DNA from: Bacillota bacterium
GTDB taxonomy: Bacteria; Bacillota; Desulfotomaculia; Desulfotomaculales; Desulfotomaculaceae
Assembly: GCA_023481335.1 (NCBI GenBank)
Contig: JAMCWI010000038.1
Coordinates: forward strand, 1-21,134
DNA length: 21,134 nt
Reading direction: 5' to 3'
Shown here: one piece after another, positions 1-6,426 of the stretch
How the letters are laid out: every line of letters starts with the position of its first letter
Position numbering within the stretch: position 1 is the stretch's first letter
Position numbers and translations under genes: made by a program
The notes under the pieces: model-generated
What the model was told of the DNA's origin: nothing
What the model saw: only the letters and a program-made list of their open reading frames with translations
Databases searched by the model: none

Positions 1-386
1 CTGATTAGAGGAGAAAAAGATGACACCCTGAAAATTATTTTTCTTTAAATATTTATATCACTAGATTTCCCGGGAAAAGAATTAGCATGACAGAAGGCTA
101 TCCCCTCCTTAGGAGATAGCCTAAAATCTTATATAGAACTGAACCTGACAAAAAATGTGGTGCCGGAGGAGCTGCTTTGGACATCAGTTTTTGCCTCGTG
201 TCGGGCGGCAATGTGGCTTTTGGCTTTTGGTTTTTAGGGAAACTTAGGTGCCAGGTACTAAATTAGTCTAAGTTACTAAGTTATTGTTCTTTCTGGAAAA
301 TTTACATAGTTTTAAGCAAGTAGGGCTAAGTAATGAAGAATCCCGGAGGTGTATTTTGAAAATGCAACTCTTCGGATTTTTTATCT
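1..386. other. Intergenic stretch without a convincing gene
   Basis: No coding region with a good start and ribosome site is evident apart from a very weak 20-22 codon candidate at its right end (356-424). An imperfect hairpin lies at 95-122 (arms AGGCTATC and GATAGCCT). A degenerate palindrome built on TTAGGTGCCAGGTACTAA sits at about 244-261. Neither has a T-run that would make it a clear terminator for the minus-strand gene ending at 387. Confidence 0.5.
95..122. repeat. Imperfect hairpin
   Basis: Arms AGGCTATC (95-102) and GATAGCCT (115-122) are exact inverted copies, with an inner CCT/AGG pairing around a four-base loop. It lies about 265 bases beyond the stop of the glucosaminidase-like gene and has no U-tract on either side. 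A transcription terminator is therefore possible but not shown. Confidence 0.4.
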
Positions 387-424
387 TTATTTTGTTAAAG
401 CAGGCTTCCAATAGTCATGAATAA
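356..424 (+). CDS. Possible tiny hydrophobic peptide (speculative)
   Basis: A good ribosome site, CCCGGAGGTG at 342-351, precedes TTG at 356 and an in-frame ATG at 362. The reading frame gives 22 codons (20 from the ATG), with the hydrophobic core LFGFFIFILL and then a polar tail. It overlaps the 3' end of the opposite-strand gene at 387-424. No family is recognised. Such short frames occur by chance, and the only positive evidence is the ribosome site followed at suitable spacing by a membrane-like segment. Confidence 0.18.
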   Translation: MKMQLFGFFIFILLKQASNSHE

Positions 425-1721
425 TGCTTTGACCATAGGTTGTGCCGGGAACCGCCCAGCGGGCATTGAGGCCCTGCCAGGTGGGGGCTGTGCCGGGGCT
501 GACCAGGGTGTACCTTGGGTCAACGAGAACTTTACCCGGGGGCAGTGGCGCTTTGACGGCATAAACATACAAATGCTGGATATGGGCCTCTACACCGGCC
601 TCGGGGGTTGCAAAAATAGCTCCGTGAATGCCTGATTCCAAACGAACCTGCGCAGGGTCGGCACCGTTCAAAGACTCTTGACCTGTGCAGGGACTCCCGG
701 TGGCCCATAAACCACAGTAGTTGTTCTGCCAGGGCTGCACATCTCCGGTAAACTGCCAGTAGTGGGTCTCCTTGGCTGCCTGGGCAAAGGCTAAATCACC
801 CCGGACGCCATATTCGGCACCAATTCGAATGTAAAGTTCTGCCAAATCCGGTATAGGAACAAATTTTCGCTTTAATTGCTGTTCCATTTTATTGCGAATG
901 CGTGGGGTTTCCGCAGCAATCCAGGACTTTAACTGGTCTGCTGTGGCCAAGGACGGTCCCATTATTGTTAGATCAGCCGTGTTGATTACAGTGCCGTCCG
1001 GCAGCTTTATTTTAGGATCATATTTGCTTAATTGATCCCTGTATAGTTTAAACTGCTCCATTTGTTGAGCACTGAAACTTGCAGGGTCGATGGTAAGCAG
1101 CTGCTGGGAGTTGATAAAGCTTTTATCCAACAAACGCAGATTTGCCTTGTACCCCGCCAGTTCCTGCAGCAATGCGATGTCCGCCTGGGAGGGCTGCGGT
1201 GGACTGTCCGCCGGTGGCTGGGCAGGAGGTTCCTGAATGACCGGCTTGGTTTGGATCTCTACGGTACGGCTGGACTGCTGCCAGTTCACCTGGCAGCCCA
1301 GGGCTTCACCAACCACCCGGAAAGGAACCACGGTACGGTTCATGGCCGTGATAAAGGGCTGTCCCAACTCAGGGGGTATTTGTAAGGCCTTGTCGTCCAG
1401 AACAATTTGCACATCCTTCGGTTTTTCCGGTCGTGCCGGGGGGGGTGCCGCCAAACCGCCGGATGTGGTGATCACCACTTGCTTGGTTTCCGGCAGCCAT
1501 TGTACTTGGGTGCCCAAATGTTCGCCGATTATGCGCAGGGGCACATAGGTTCTGCCGTTTAAGACAAAAGCCCCTTGATCCCCGGCAGGAATTGTGACCG
1601 GGGCATGATTAATTATAATGTTGGCCTCATGGGTGACAGTGGCCGATGCCGTCTGCACCGGTGCAAAAAACAGCGCTCCCCCACACAAAAGGCATAGCAA
1701 AGATCTTTTAATGTTACGCAA
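387..1721 (-). CDS. Secreted glucosaminidase-like protein with two copper-amine-oxidase-N-type domains
   Basis: This 444-residue protein is probably exported to the cell envelope and may cleave peptidoglycan glycan strands. Residues 1-28 form a signal peptide: basic start, LLCLLCGGALFFAP core, and an ATASA-like cleavage region near QTASA. Two copper amine oxidase N-terminal-type domains follow at about 33-87 and 103-158; each carries the hallmark R-T-(Y/V)-VP-(L/F)-R-(I/V). A Pro-rich linker (161-178) leads to a region of about 180-444 resembling the mannosyl-glycoprotein endo-beta-N-acetylglucosaminidase fold, with the AQAAKETHYW segment (Glu318 a candidate catalytic acid) and a NNYCGLWATG loop. 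The start is TTG at 1721, the first start after an in-frame TGA, preceded by AAGGATGGTGATGG. The stalk-type domains are common in clostridial wall proteins and probably serve anchoring or binding; the catalytic assignment is inferred from motif resemblance only. Confidence 0.8.
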   Translation of the reverse strand: MRNIKRSLLCLLCGGALFFAPVQTASATVTHEANIIINHAPVTIPAGDQGAFVLNGRTYVPLRIIGEHLGTQVQWLPETKQVVITTSGGLAAPPPARPEKPKDVQIVLDDKALQIPPELGQPFITAMNRTVVPFRVVGEALGCQVNWQQSSRTVEIQTKPVIQEPPAQPPADSPPQPSQADIALLQELAGYKANLRLLDKSFINSQQLLTIDPASFSAQQMEQFKLYRDQLSKYDPKIKLPDGTVINTADLTIMGPSLATADQLKSWIAAETPRIRNKMEQQLKRKFVPIPDLAELYIRIGAEYGVRGDLAFAQAAKETHYWQFTGDVQPWQNNYCGLWATGSPCTGQESLNGADPAQVRLESGIHGAIFATPEAGVEAHIQHLYVYAVKAPLPPGKVLVDPRYTLVSPGTAPTWQGLNARWAVPGTTYGQSIIHDYWKPALTK

Positions 1722-1830
1722 AGCTAACCATCACCATCCTTAAAATAATACAGCAAATTACACTGGCTTTATAATTAATTAGCTAATAAGCATTAATAAA
1801 CCTTCTTTTTTTCGATACTTTTAATTAGAT

Positions 1831-1860
1831 ACTCACGGGGGACTCACAGGGACGGTTCTT
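1831..1860 (+). repeat. GACGGTTCT-type interspersed repeat, single arm
   Basis: The arm reads ACTCACGGGG then GACTCACAGGGACGGTTCTT. It matches, in inverted orientation, the copy at 4629-4698 next to the cydC stop (GACTCGCAGGGACGGTTCTC when that copy is reverse-complemented). It uses the GACTC variant rather than the GACAC variant of the copy at 16757-16970. The partner arm is missing locally, which suggests the original palindrome was split by the mobile block that follows. Confidence 0.75.
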
Positions 1861-1991
1861 GAAGGAAGCAATCGGAAGTTTTGCACGAAATAAGGCTCAA
1901 CTGTCAGTTATTAGCTGATAGTTGAGCCTTTAATATACCTACGCAAAAAAACTAATCGCAAAATTTTTGATTGCTTAGAAGAATGAAGTCG
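1861..1991 (+). repeat. Small hairpin element, copy A
   Basis: The outer stem pairs AAGCAATCGGAAGTTTTGC (1866-1884) with 1958-1976: 19 consecutive pairs if the three G-T contacts are counted as G-U wobbles of a plus-strand RNA. Inside is a 16-pair hairpin (1892-1930, arms AAGGCTCAACTGTCAG and its complement with one G-U, loop TTATTAG). The right flank reads TTAGAAGAATGAAGTCG. Copy B at 3452-3627 has the same plan with different stem bases, so this is a repeat family. Function is unknown; a miniature mobile element or a structured RNA are both possible. Confidence 0.6.
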
Positions 1992-2172
1992 CTCCTCCAC
2001 CCAGCTATGGGATTTCAATATTTTATCCCTTCGCTTTTGGTCGTTTTTTTCCCTGTTTTTTTATATATTTTGCACAGATTGTATGATTATTCATTGATTT
2101 AGCTTGCATTTTGGCATAGCTTCCCCCTCCCCACAACCGGGTCTTTTACTTTTGTATTAAATTTCAACGTCC

Positions 2173-3325
2173 TTAAGGTGATGGCCCTTTTAATAATGAA
2201 TATATTGCCCGCATTTTACCTTCTCCGCATGCTGGACACATTGTTACATCTCGTCCTACAAGAATACTAAGAACATCAATAGTTTTTAGACCATCAAATC
2301 TGGACTCGTAAGTTGGACTAAGGGTTAATTTCCTCCCCAGCTCAAGTTTAGTTTTTTTGTTTCTGTTTGCAAGTAATCCATAATGCCTGATTTTAATTAA
2401 AACCTTTCGGAAGTACATGCATTAAAAATCGCCGGATAAATTCAACACCCTTTAGATTTAAAGGTTTTATCTTGTTTTTACACTTGTAATCTCGGACCTT
2501 AAATGTCACTGTTTGTTCATTGATTGAGATTATCCTGTTGTTAGATATAGCGATCTTATGCGTGTACCTACCCAGGTACTGTATAACGGCTAAAGGTCCA
2601 GAAAAGGTCTTTTTAGTGTAAGTGTACCAATCATTTTCATAACACTGGTTTAATAAGTTTTGAAATTGTTTTGTATTCTGGTATTTATCTGCATCCCCAT
2701 AAAACTTAAGCAGGCTTTGTTGGTAGTATTGCTTGAGGTAATGCAGGTATTTACCCCGGAATTTCCTTGACAGGACTTTTACGGGAATAAAGAAATTTCT
2801 GCCTGTATTTTTCCACTTATTAAGCTTGGTTATTCCACCGGCCAACACTACCGTGTGAATATGGGGATGATAATGCAAATCTTGTCCCCACGTATGCAGC
2901 AAGGAAAAAAAGCCAATCTGTGCACCAAGATATTTTTTATCCCAGGAAAGCTCTAAAAGAGTCTCAGCAACAGCTTTGTACATCAACCCATAAAGTAGTT
3001 TCTGGTTTTGATAAATCAGTGGCTGAAGTTGCTGCGGCACTGTAAATACTACATGGAAGTAGGGGGCATTGAGGATATCTTTAACTCTTTTGTCCACCCA
3101 AATAGCTTCAGTAACACCTTGACACATTGGACAGTGTCTGTTCCGACATGAATTGTAACTCACAGTAACATGGCCACATTTCTCACATCCAAAGGCATGA
3201 CCACCCAAAGAGGCAGTCCTACAGTTCAGTATGTCATTGCTGGCTTTAGTCTGCTGATTTGATAGGGCATGATTTTGTTTGTAGTGAGAATAAAACTGCC
3301 GGAAAACATCTTGTACGTAAGTCAT
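2173..3325 (-). pseudogene. IS91-family HUH (Y2) transposase, frameshifted
   Basis: The first frame (3325 to 2393) holds the zinc-binding region with CEKCG and NSCRNRHCPMC (about residues 47-70), the HUH motif in HYHPHIHTVV (about 152-161) and the tyrosine pair in QYLGRYTHKIAIS (about 248-260). These are hallmarks of the rolling-circle transposases of the IS91 family. It stops after MHVLPKGFN. The expected continuation (KIRHYGLLANRNK ... MCPACGEGKM) is present in another frame up to 2173. One extra base in the run GGTTTTAATTAAAA (about 2393-2403) accounts for the break; without it the protein would be about 385 residues, normal for the family. The start ATG at 3325 overlaps the stop of the upstream recombinase remnant (ATGA), so the two were once translationally coupled. 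Confidence 0.9.
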
Positions 3326-4367
3326 TTTGTGTCACCATTACCGGTGTCTAGGGGACTCTTGATGCCCATAAAGCTCTTTGAGGTCATATAGAGGTAGGCT
3401 ATTGTAGTCTGAAGACTTTTGTGACCCAGCATTTGCTGGATAAATACTGGATCTTAGAAGAGCACTTGGAAGTTTTGCGCCTGTTCATTCACAAGACTTC
3501 TCTATATGAACTAGGCATTGTTTTTTTATATGCGGCGCAAAATTTTCAAGTGCTAAGAATGCAGGAAGTCGAAAGTTAAAGTTTTTGTTCAACGACTTCG
3601 ACATTCAATATTCGATTTCCTGCTTCTACCCCATCCTCCAACGCATGTGTTGCAAAGCACCGGCGTAATGTATGGGCAGAAATATTTTGGTCTAAGTGTA
3701 GCCGATTCCGTTGCTTGATTAGAGTGTTTTTAATAGTCTTGACATGAATATGGTCTTTGGGGTTTTTGCCAGGAAATAGCCAATCGTCAACTTTGTAACT
3801 GGTGTGAGAAAAATATGCCCTAAAGTATTTCCGAAGTATCTCCAGGGCGGCTTCTGATAAAATGCTATAACGATTTGTATTATGCTTAGCGTTTTCTACC
3901 CGAACCCGCATGCTTTTGCTGCAAATGTCACAAATCTTTAGCTTGGCCACTTCTCCAACCCACAAACCACTTCCATATATCAATGCTAAAATAGCTTTAT
4001 GCTTAAGATTGGTAGTGGCATCTAAGATCGAGAGTACATCTTGTTTTGGCGGGATTACCGGGAATTTAAGGATTCTTTTCATCCGTGGAATTTTCTTTGG
4101 GTTCCATTCCTTAGCCAATATACAAGTATGAAAAAACCTGATGGCGGAAATATAGTTGTTAATTGTCCCGGCAGCAAGAACTTTTTCATTCTTAAGATAA
4201 AGAATATATTGCTGGATATCGGTTTCGGTAATATCTTCCATGCACTTATGCTGGTCTTGTACGAAGTTGATAAATGCATGAATTCTTCGTGAGTAAGATT
4301 CCCTTGAAGATTCTGGAGTACCTTTGAGTTCGAAGAATAAGTTAATCTTTTGTTGATATAGATTCAT
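3322..4367 (-). pseudogene. Tyrosine recombinase/integrase, interrupted by a 173-bp insertion
   Basis: The start ATG at 4367 is preceded by AGGAGG at 7 bases spacing. The N-terminal SAM-like core-binding domain (about 1-100) is followed by the catalytic domain with the HTLRRCFATHALEDG motif (HxLR box and second His). The frame then runs out at 3576 in inserted sequence. Its true C-terminus is found at 3322-3453 and reads DPVFIQQMLGHKSLQTTIAY, including the GH motif and a tyrosine. Removing 173 bases (3454-3626, flanked by the direct repeat TCT) restores a continuous frame of 290 codons. The first catalytic arginine appears replaced: GSGLWVGEV stands where the family has GLRxxE, a single C-to-T change (CGG to TGG). 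The enzyme is therefore damaged twice. Confidence 0.88.
3452..3627 (+). repeat. Small hairpin element, copy B, inserted in the integrase gene
   Basis: The insertion is bounded by the triplet TCT (3452-3454 and 3625-3627). Its main stem pairs 3461-3481 (begins AGCACTTGGAAG, ends TTTTGCGCC) with 3534-3554 over 21 positions, two of them G-U if read as plus-strand RNA. Inside is a short GTTCAT/ATGAAC hairpin. On the right, GAATGCAGGAAGTCG, CGACTTCGACATTC and TTCGATTTCCTGC form alternative inverted pairs. The right flank (AAGAATGCAGGAAGTCG) resembles that of copy A (TTAGAAGAATGAAGTCG). There is no coding capacity beyond the broken integrase frame. Confidence 0.65.
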
Positions 4368-4454
4368 TGAAATGCCTCCTGATTTTTTATTGGTGATAGT
4401 TACCAATTCATTACATCAGAAGGTAGGAGGAGATCTAGCTAGCCTAATTAACGT

Positions 4455-4484
4455 TTGTATTTGTTCTTTTGTAAGTGGTATAAT
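4455..4484 (+). promoter_or_regulatory. Candidate sigma-A promoter
   Basis: TTGTAT (4455-4460) and a consensus TATAAT (4479-4484) are separated by 18 bases. Transcription would begin near 4491, just before the hairpin at 4499-4560. No coding sequence follows, so if it is used the product would be a short untranslated RNA. Confidence 0.4.
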
Positions 4485-4490
4485 CATAAT

Positions 4491-4572
4491 AGTAAAAAAG
4501 TATGACCTTTCTTGGGTTGTTTGATTTGGCGATTAAACAATACCACAGAAAAGGCATACTTTTTCTTTTTTA
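4491..4572 (+). ncRNA. Candidate small hairpin RNA / bidirectional terminator
   Basis: Outer arms AGTATG (4499-4504) and CATACT (4555-4560) pair, followed inward by CCTTT/AAAGG and TTGTTT/AAACAA with internal mismatches. A T-rich run follows on the plus strand (4560-4572), and a run of A precedes it (4494-4499), which becomes a T-run on the minus strand. It could therefore terminate transcription in both directions, including readthrough from cydC. With the promoter-like pair at 4455-4484 it could also be a free-standing RNA of about 80 bases. No known RNA family was recognised. Confidence 0.35.
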
Positions 4573-4628
4573 TGATGATTTTTACTAGGTAAATATCCCC
4601 AAAGCCATCGCAGAGCGATTTCGTTCTT

Positions 4629-4698
4629 CTCTTGAGTCCCCCGGGGACTCAAGAGAACCGTCCCTGCGAGTCACCCAGAACCGTCCCCGTGAGTCTTA
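4629..4698. repeat. GACGGTTCT-type palindromic repeat overlapping the cydC stop
   Basis: It begins with a perfect palindrome, CTCTTGAGTCCCC (4629-4641), one base, then its complement (4643-4655). Two AACCGTCCC modules follow (about 4656-4664 and 4679-4687), and the end GTGAGTCTTAC shares its TTA with the cydC stop codon. It is inverted relative to the single arm at 1831-1860 and belongs to the family of the large copy at 16757-16970. Confidence 0.8.
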
Positions 4699-6426
4699 CG
4701 TAAGTACCTGCCGCGACAGATCCCACATTTTTCGGAAGAATCCTTGCTGGTGCAGCAGTTCTTCTTGGGTGCCCTGTTCCACCACCTGTCCCTGGTTCAG
4801 AACTACGATCTGGTCTATAATTGCAAGCCCCGCCATGCGGTGGGTAATTACCAGGGTGGTGCGCCCTTTCATTAGGTTGTAAATATCTTCCATAATCTCT
4901 TTTTCGGTGACGGCGTCCAGTCCTGCTGTGGCCTCGTCCAGAATCAGAATGGGGGCGTTCTTTAGGAGGGCTCTGGCAATGGATAGCCGCTGCCGTTGGC
5001 CGCCGGAAAGTTTGAACCCTCCCTCCCCGATATAGGTGTCATAGCCCTGGGGCAGACTTTCAATAAAGGCATGAATGCGAGCTCCTTTGGCCGCTCGGAT
5101 CATTTCCTCCTGGGTTGCATCGGGTTTGGCCAACAAAAGGTTTTCCCGGACGGTGGCATTAAAGAGATGGGTGCGCTGTGTCACCACCCCGATTAAATGC
5201 CGGATCTCCTCCTGGTTGTATGCCTTCAATTCCCTTCCACCCAAGCGAATGGAGCCCTGGTGGTATTCCCAGAAGCGCAGCAGCAAATTGACCAGGGTGC
5301 TTTTACCGGCGCCGCTGGGGCCAACCACCGCCACTCGCCCTCCCTGGGGCAAGTTAAAATCAAGATCTTTTAATACCCAGGAACTCTCGTCATCATAACG
5401 GAAGCTGACACCTGTTACCTCCAGATTATATCTATCCGGCTTACCGATCAAAGACCCAGCATCCTGGACCTCAGGTCTGGCATCGGAAATCTCAAAAAGC
5501 CGTCTGGCAGCGGCCAGGCTTTCCGCCAGATAGGGAAAGGTTAAAGGAAGTGGTGCCACGGCCTCAAAGCTGCTCAGGGTGGCCAGAGCCAGCATGGCCA
5601 AATAGATACCCTTTATTTGGCCGCTGTCCACCAGTGGGATGGCTAAGACCAGCACCGTCCACATGGCTAAATTCATAGATAAGCCCGTCAGGGAACTGGA
5701 AAGACCGGAAATGACGGACATTTTCCCCTGCAGCCCCAATAGCTGTTTGCTTACATGGTTTACTAGGGTCTGCTGCCGGTCCTCCTGGCCAAAGGCCACA
5801 ATTTCCGTCATACCCTGAATGCTGTCCACCAGATGGGCATGCAGCCTGGCCCTCACCTCTACGGTTTGCTGCCCCAACCGGCTGCCCAAAACCTTGATGC
5901 CCAGAGGGGCCGCCAAACCTGCCAACAGGAAGAAAAAAAGCAGTGTATAGGCAAGACTCATCTCAAAACGGGCCAGCAGGGTAAAGACCAATGCCAGAAT
6001 GAGCAGAGCCACCAGGGGCGGGGAAAGTATTCGGAGATAAAAATTCTTCAGGGTCTCCACATCCGCCACAATGCGGCTTAACAGATCGCCGCTGCGGTAT
6101 TTCATCAACCCGGCCGGTGCCAGAGGCTCCAGGTGCTGATAAAACCATACCCGGATACGGCTGAGCAGCCGGAAGGTCACGTCATGGGAAAAATACCGTT
6201 CAAGGTAACGGAACACCGCCCTGGAAATGCCAAAGAAACGAACACTGGCGGTTACCGTCATCAAATCAAGTATCGGCGGGTGCAGCGCCGCCCAGGCAAT
6301 CAGATAGGCGGATGCGGCCAGCAGGCCCACATTGCTGCCAATGGTACAGAAACCCAGCAAAACTGCCAACAGGGCCATTTCCCAATGGGGAGCCATGAGG
6401 CGCAGCAGGCGGAGAAATGTTTTCAT
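4696..6426 (-). CDS. cydC: CydC-like subunit of the cytochrome bd assembly ABC exporter
   Basis: This 576-residue half-transporter has an N-terminal membrane domain (about 1-320, several hydrophobic spans) and a C-terminal ATPase. The Walker A GPSGAGKST is at about 369-377, then the Q-loop TQRTHLF, signature LSGGQRQR, Walker B ILILDEATAGLD and the H-loop THRM. In characterised bacteria CydC pairs with CydD in the cytoplasmic membrane; the heterodimer is needed for assembly of cytochrome bd and has been linked to export of reduced thiols or haem handling. The start ATG at 6426 overlaps the cydD stop by four bases (ATGA), the usual sign of translational coupling. The stop codon at 4696 lies inside a repeat. 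Sequence alone does not fully separate CydC from other ABC exporters; the position directly behind cydA, cydB and cydD makes the name secure. Confidence 0.92.
   Translation of the reverse strand: MKTFLRLLRLMAPHWEMALLAVLLGFCTIGSNVGLLAASAYLIAWAALHPPILDLMTVTASVRFFGISRAVFRYLERYFSHDVTFRLLSRIRVWFYQHLEPLAPAGLMKYRSGDLLSRIVADVETLKNFYLRILSPPLVALLILALVFTLLARFEMSLAYTLLFFFLLAGLAAPLGIKVLGSRLGQQTVEVRARLHAHLVDSIQGMTEIVAFGQEDRQQTLVNHVSKQLLGLQGKMSVISGLSSSLTGLSMNLAMWTVLVLAIPLVDSGQIKGIYLAMLALATLSSFEAVAPLPLTFPYLAESLAAARRLFEISDARPEVQDAGSLIGKPDRYNLEVTGVSFRYDDESSWVLKDLDFNLPQGGRVAVVGPSGAGKSTLVNLLLRFWEYHQGSIRLGGRELKAYNQEEIRHLIGVVTQRTHLFNATVRENLLLAKPDATQEEMIRAAKGARIHAFIESLPQGYDTYIGEGGFKLSGGQRQRLSIARALLKNAPILILDEATAGLDAVTEKEIMEDIYNLMKGRTTLVITHRMAGLAIIDQIVVLNQGQVVEQGTQEELLHQQGFFRKMWDLSRQVLT

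Larger units (their letters stand above)
1722..2172. other. AT-rich intergenic stretch: repeat arm, hairpin element, likely IS end
   Basis: This stretch carries the 5' region of the glucosaminidase-like gene (1722-1830), a GACGGTTCT-type repeat arm (1831-1860) and the first small hairpin element (1861-1991). From about 1992 to 2172 it holds A+T-rich sequence downstream of the IS91-type transposase that probably contains the element's terminus. I found no credible coding region. The small inverted match CCCAGCTATGGG at about 2000-2011 may belong to the IS end, but this is not established. Confidence 0.5.
2173..4367 (-). mobile_element. IS91-like element with a linked tyrosine recombinase (degraded)
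   Basis: A tyrosine recombinase and an IS91-type transposase sit head to tail on the minus strand. The reconstructed stop of the first and start of the second overlap by four bases, so they form one two-gene unit. The block is visibly more A+T-rich than the cyd and mutS2 genes, consistent with acquisition. Both genes are inactivated. The outer ends were not identified. They should lie between about 1992 and 2172 on one side and between 4368 and about 4630 on the other, and IS91 elements lack conventional inverted-repeat ends. Confidence 0.7.
4368..4695. other. Intergenic stretch: candidate small RNA and repeat arm
   Basis: The stretch holds the integrase ribosome site (4375-4380), a plus-strand promoter-like pair (4455-4484), a long imperfect hairpin with T-runs on both sides (4499-4572) and a GACGGTTCT-type repeat (4629-4698). 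The small hairpin ATCGC-AGA-GCGAT lies near 4608-4620. I see no coding region. Confidence 0.5.
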
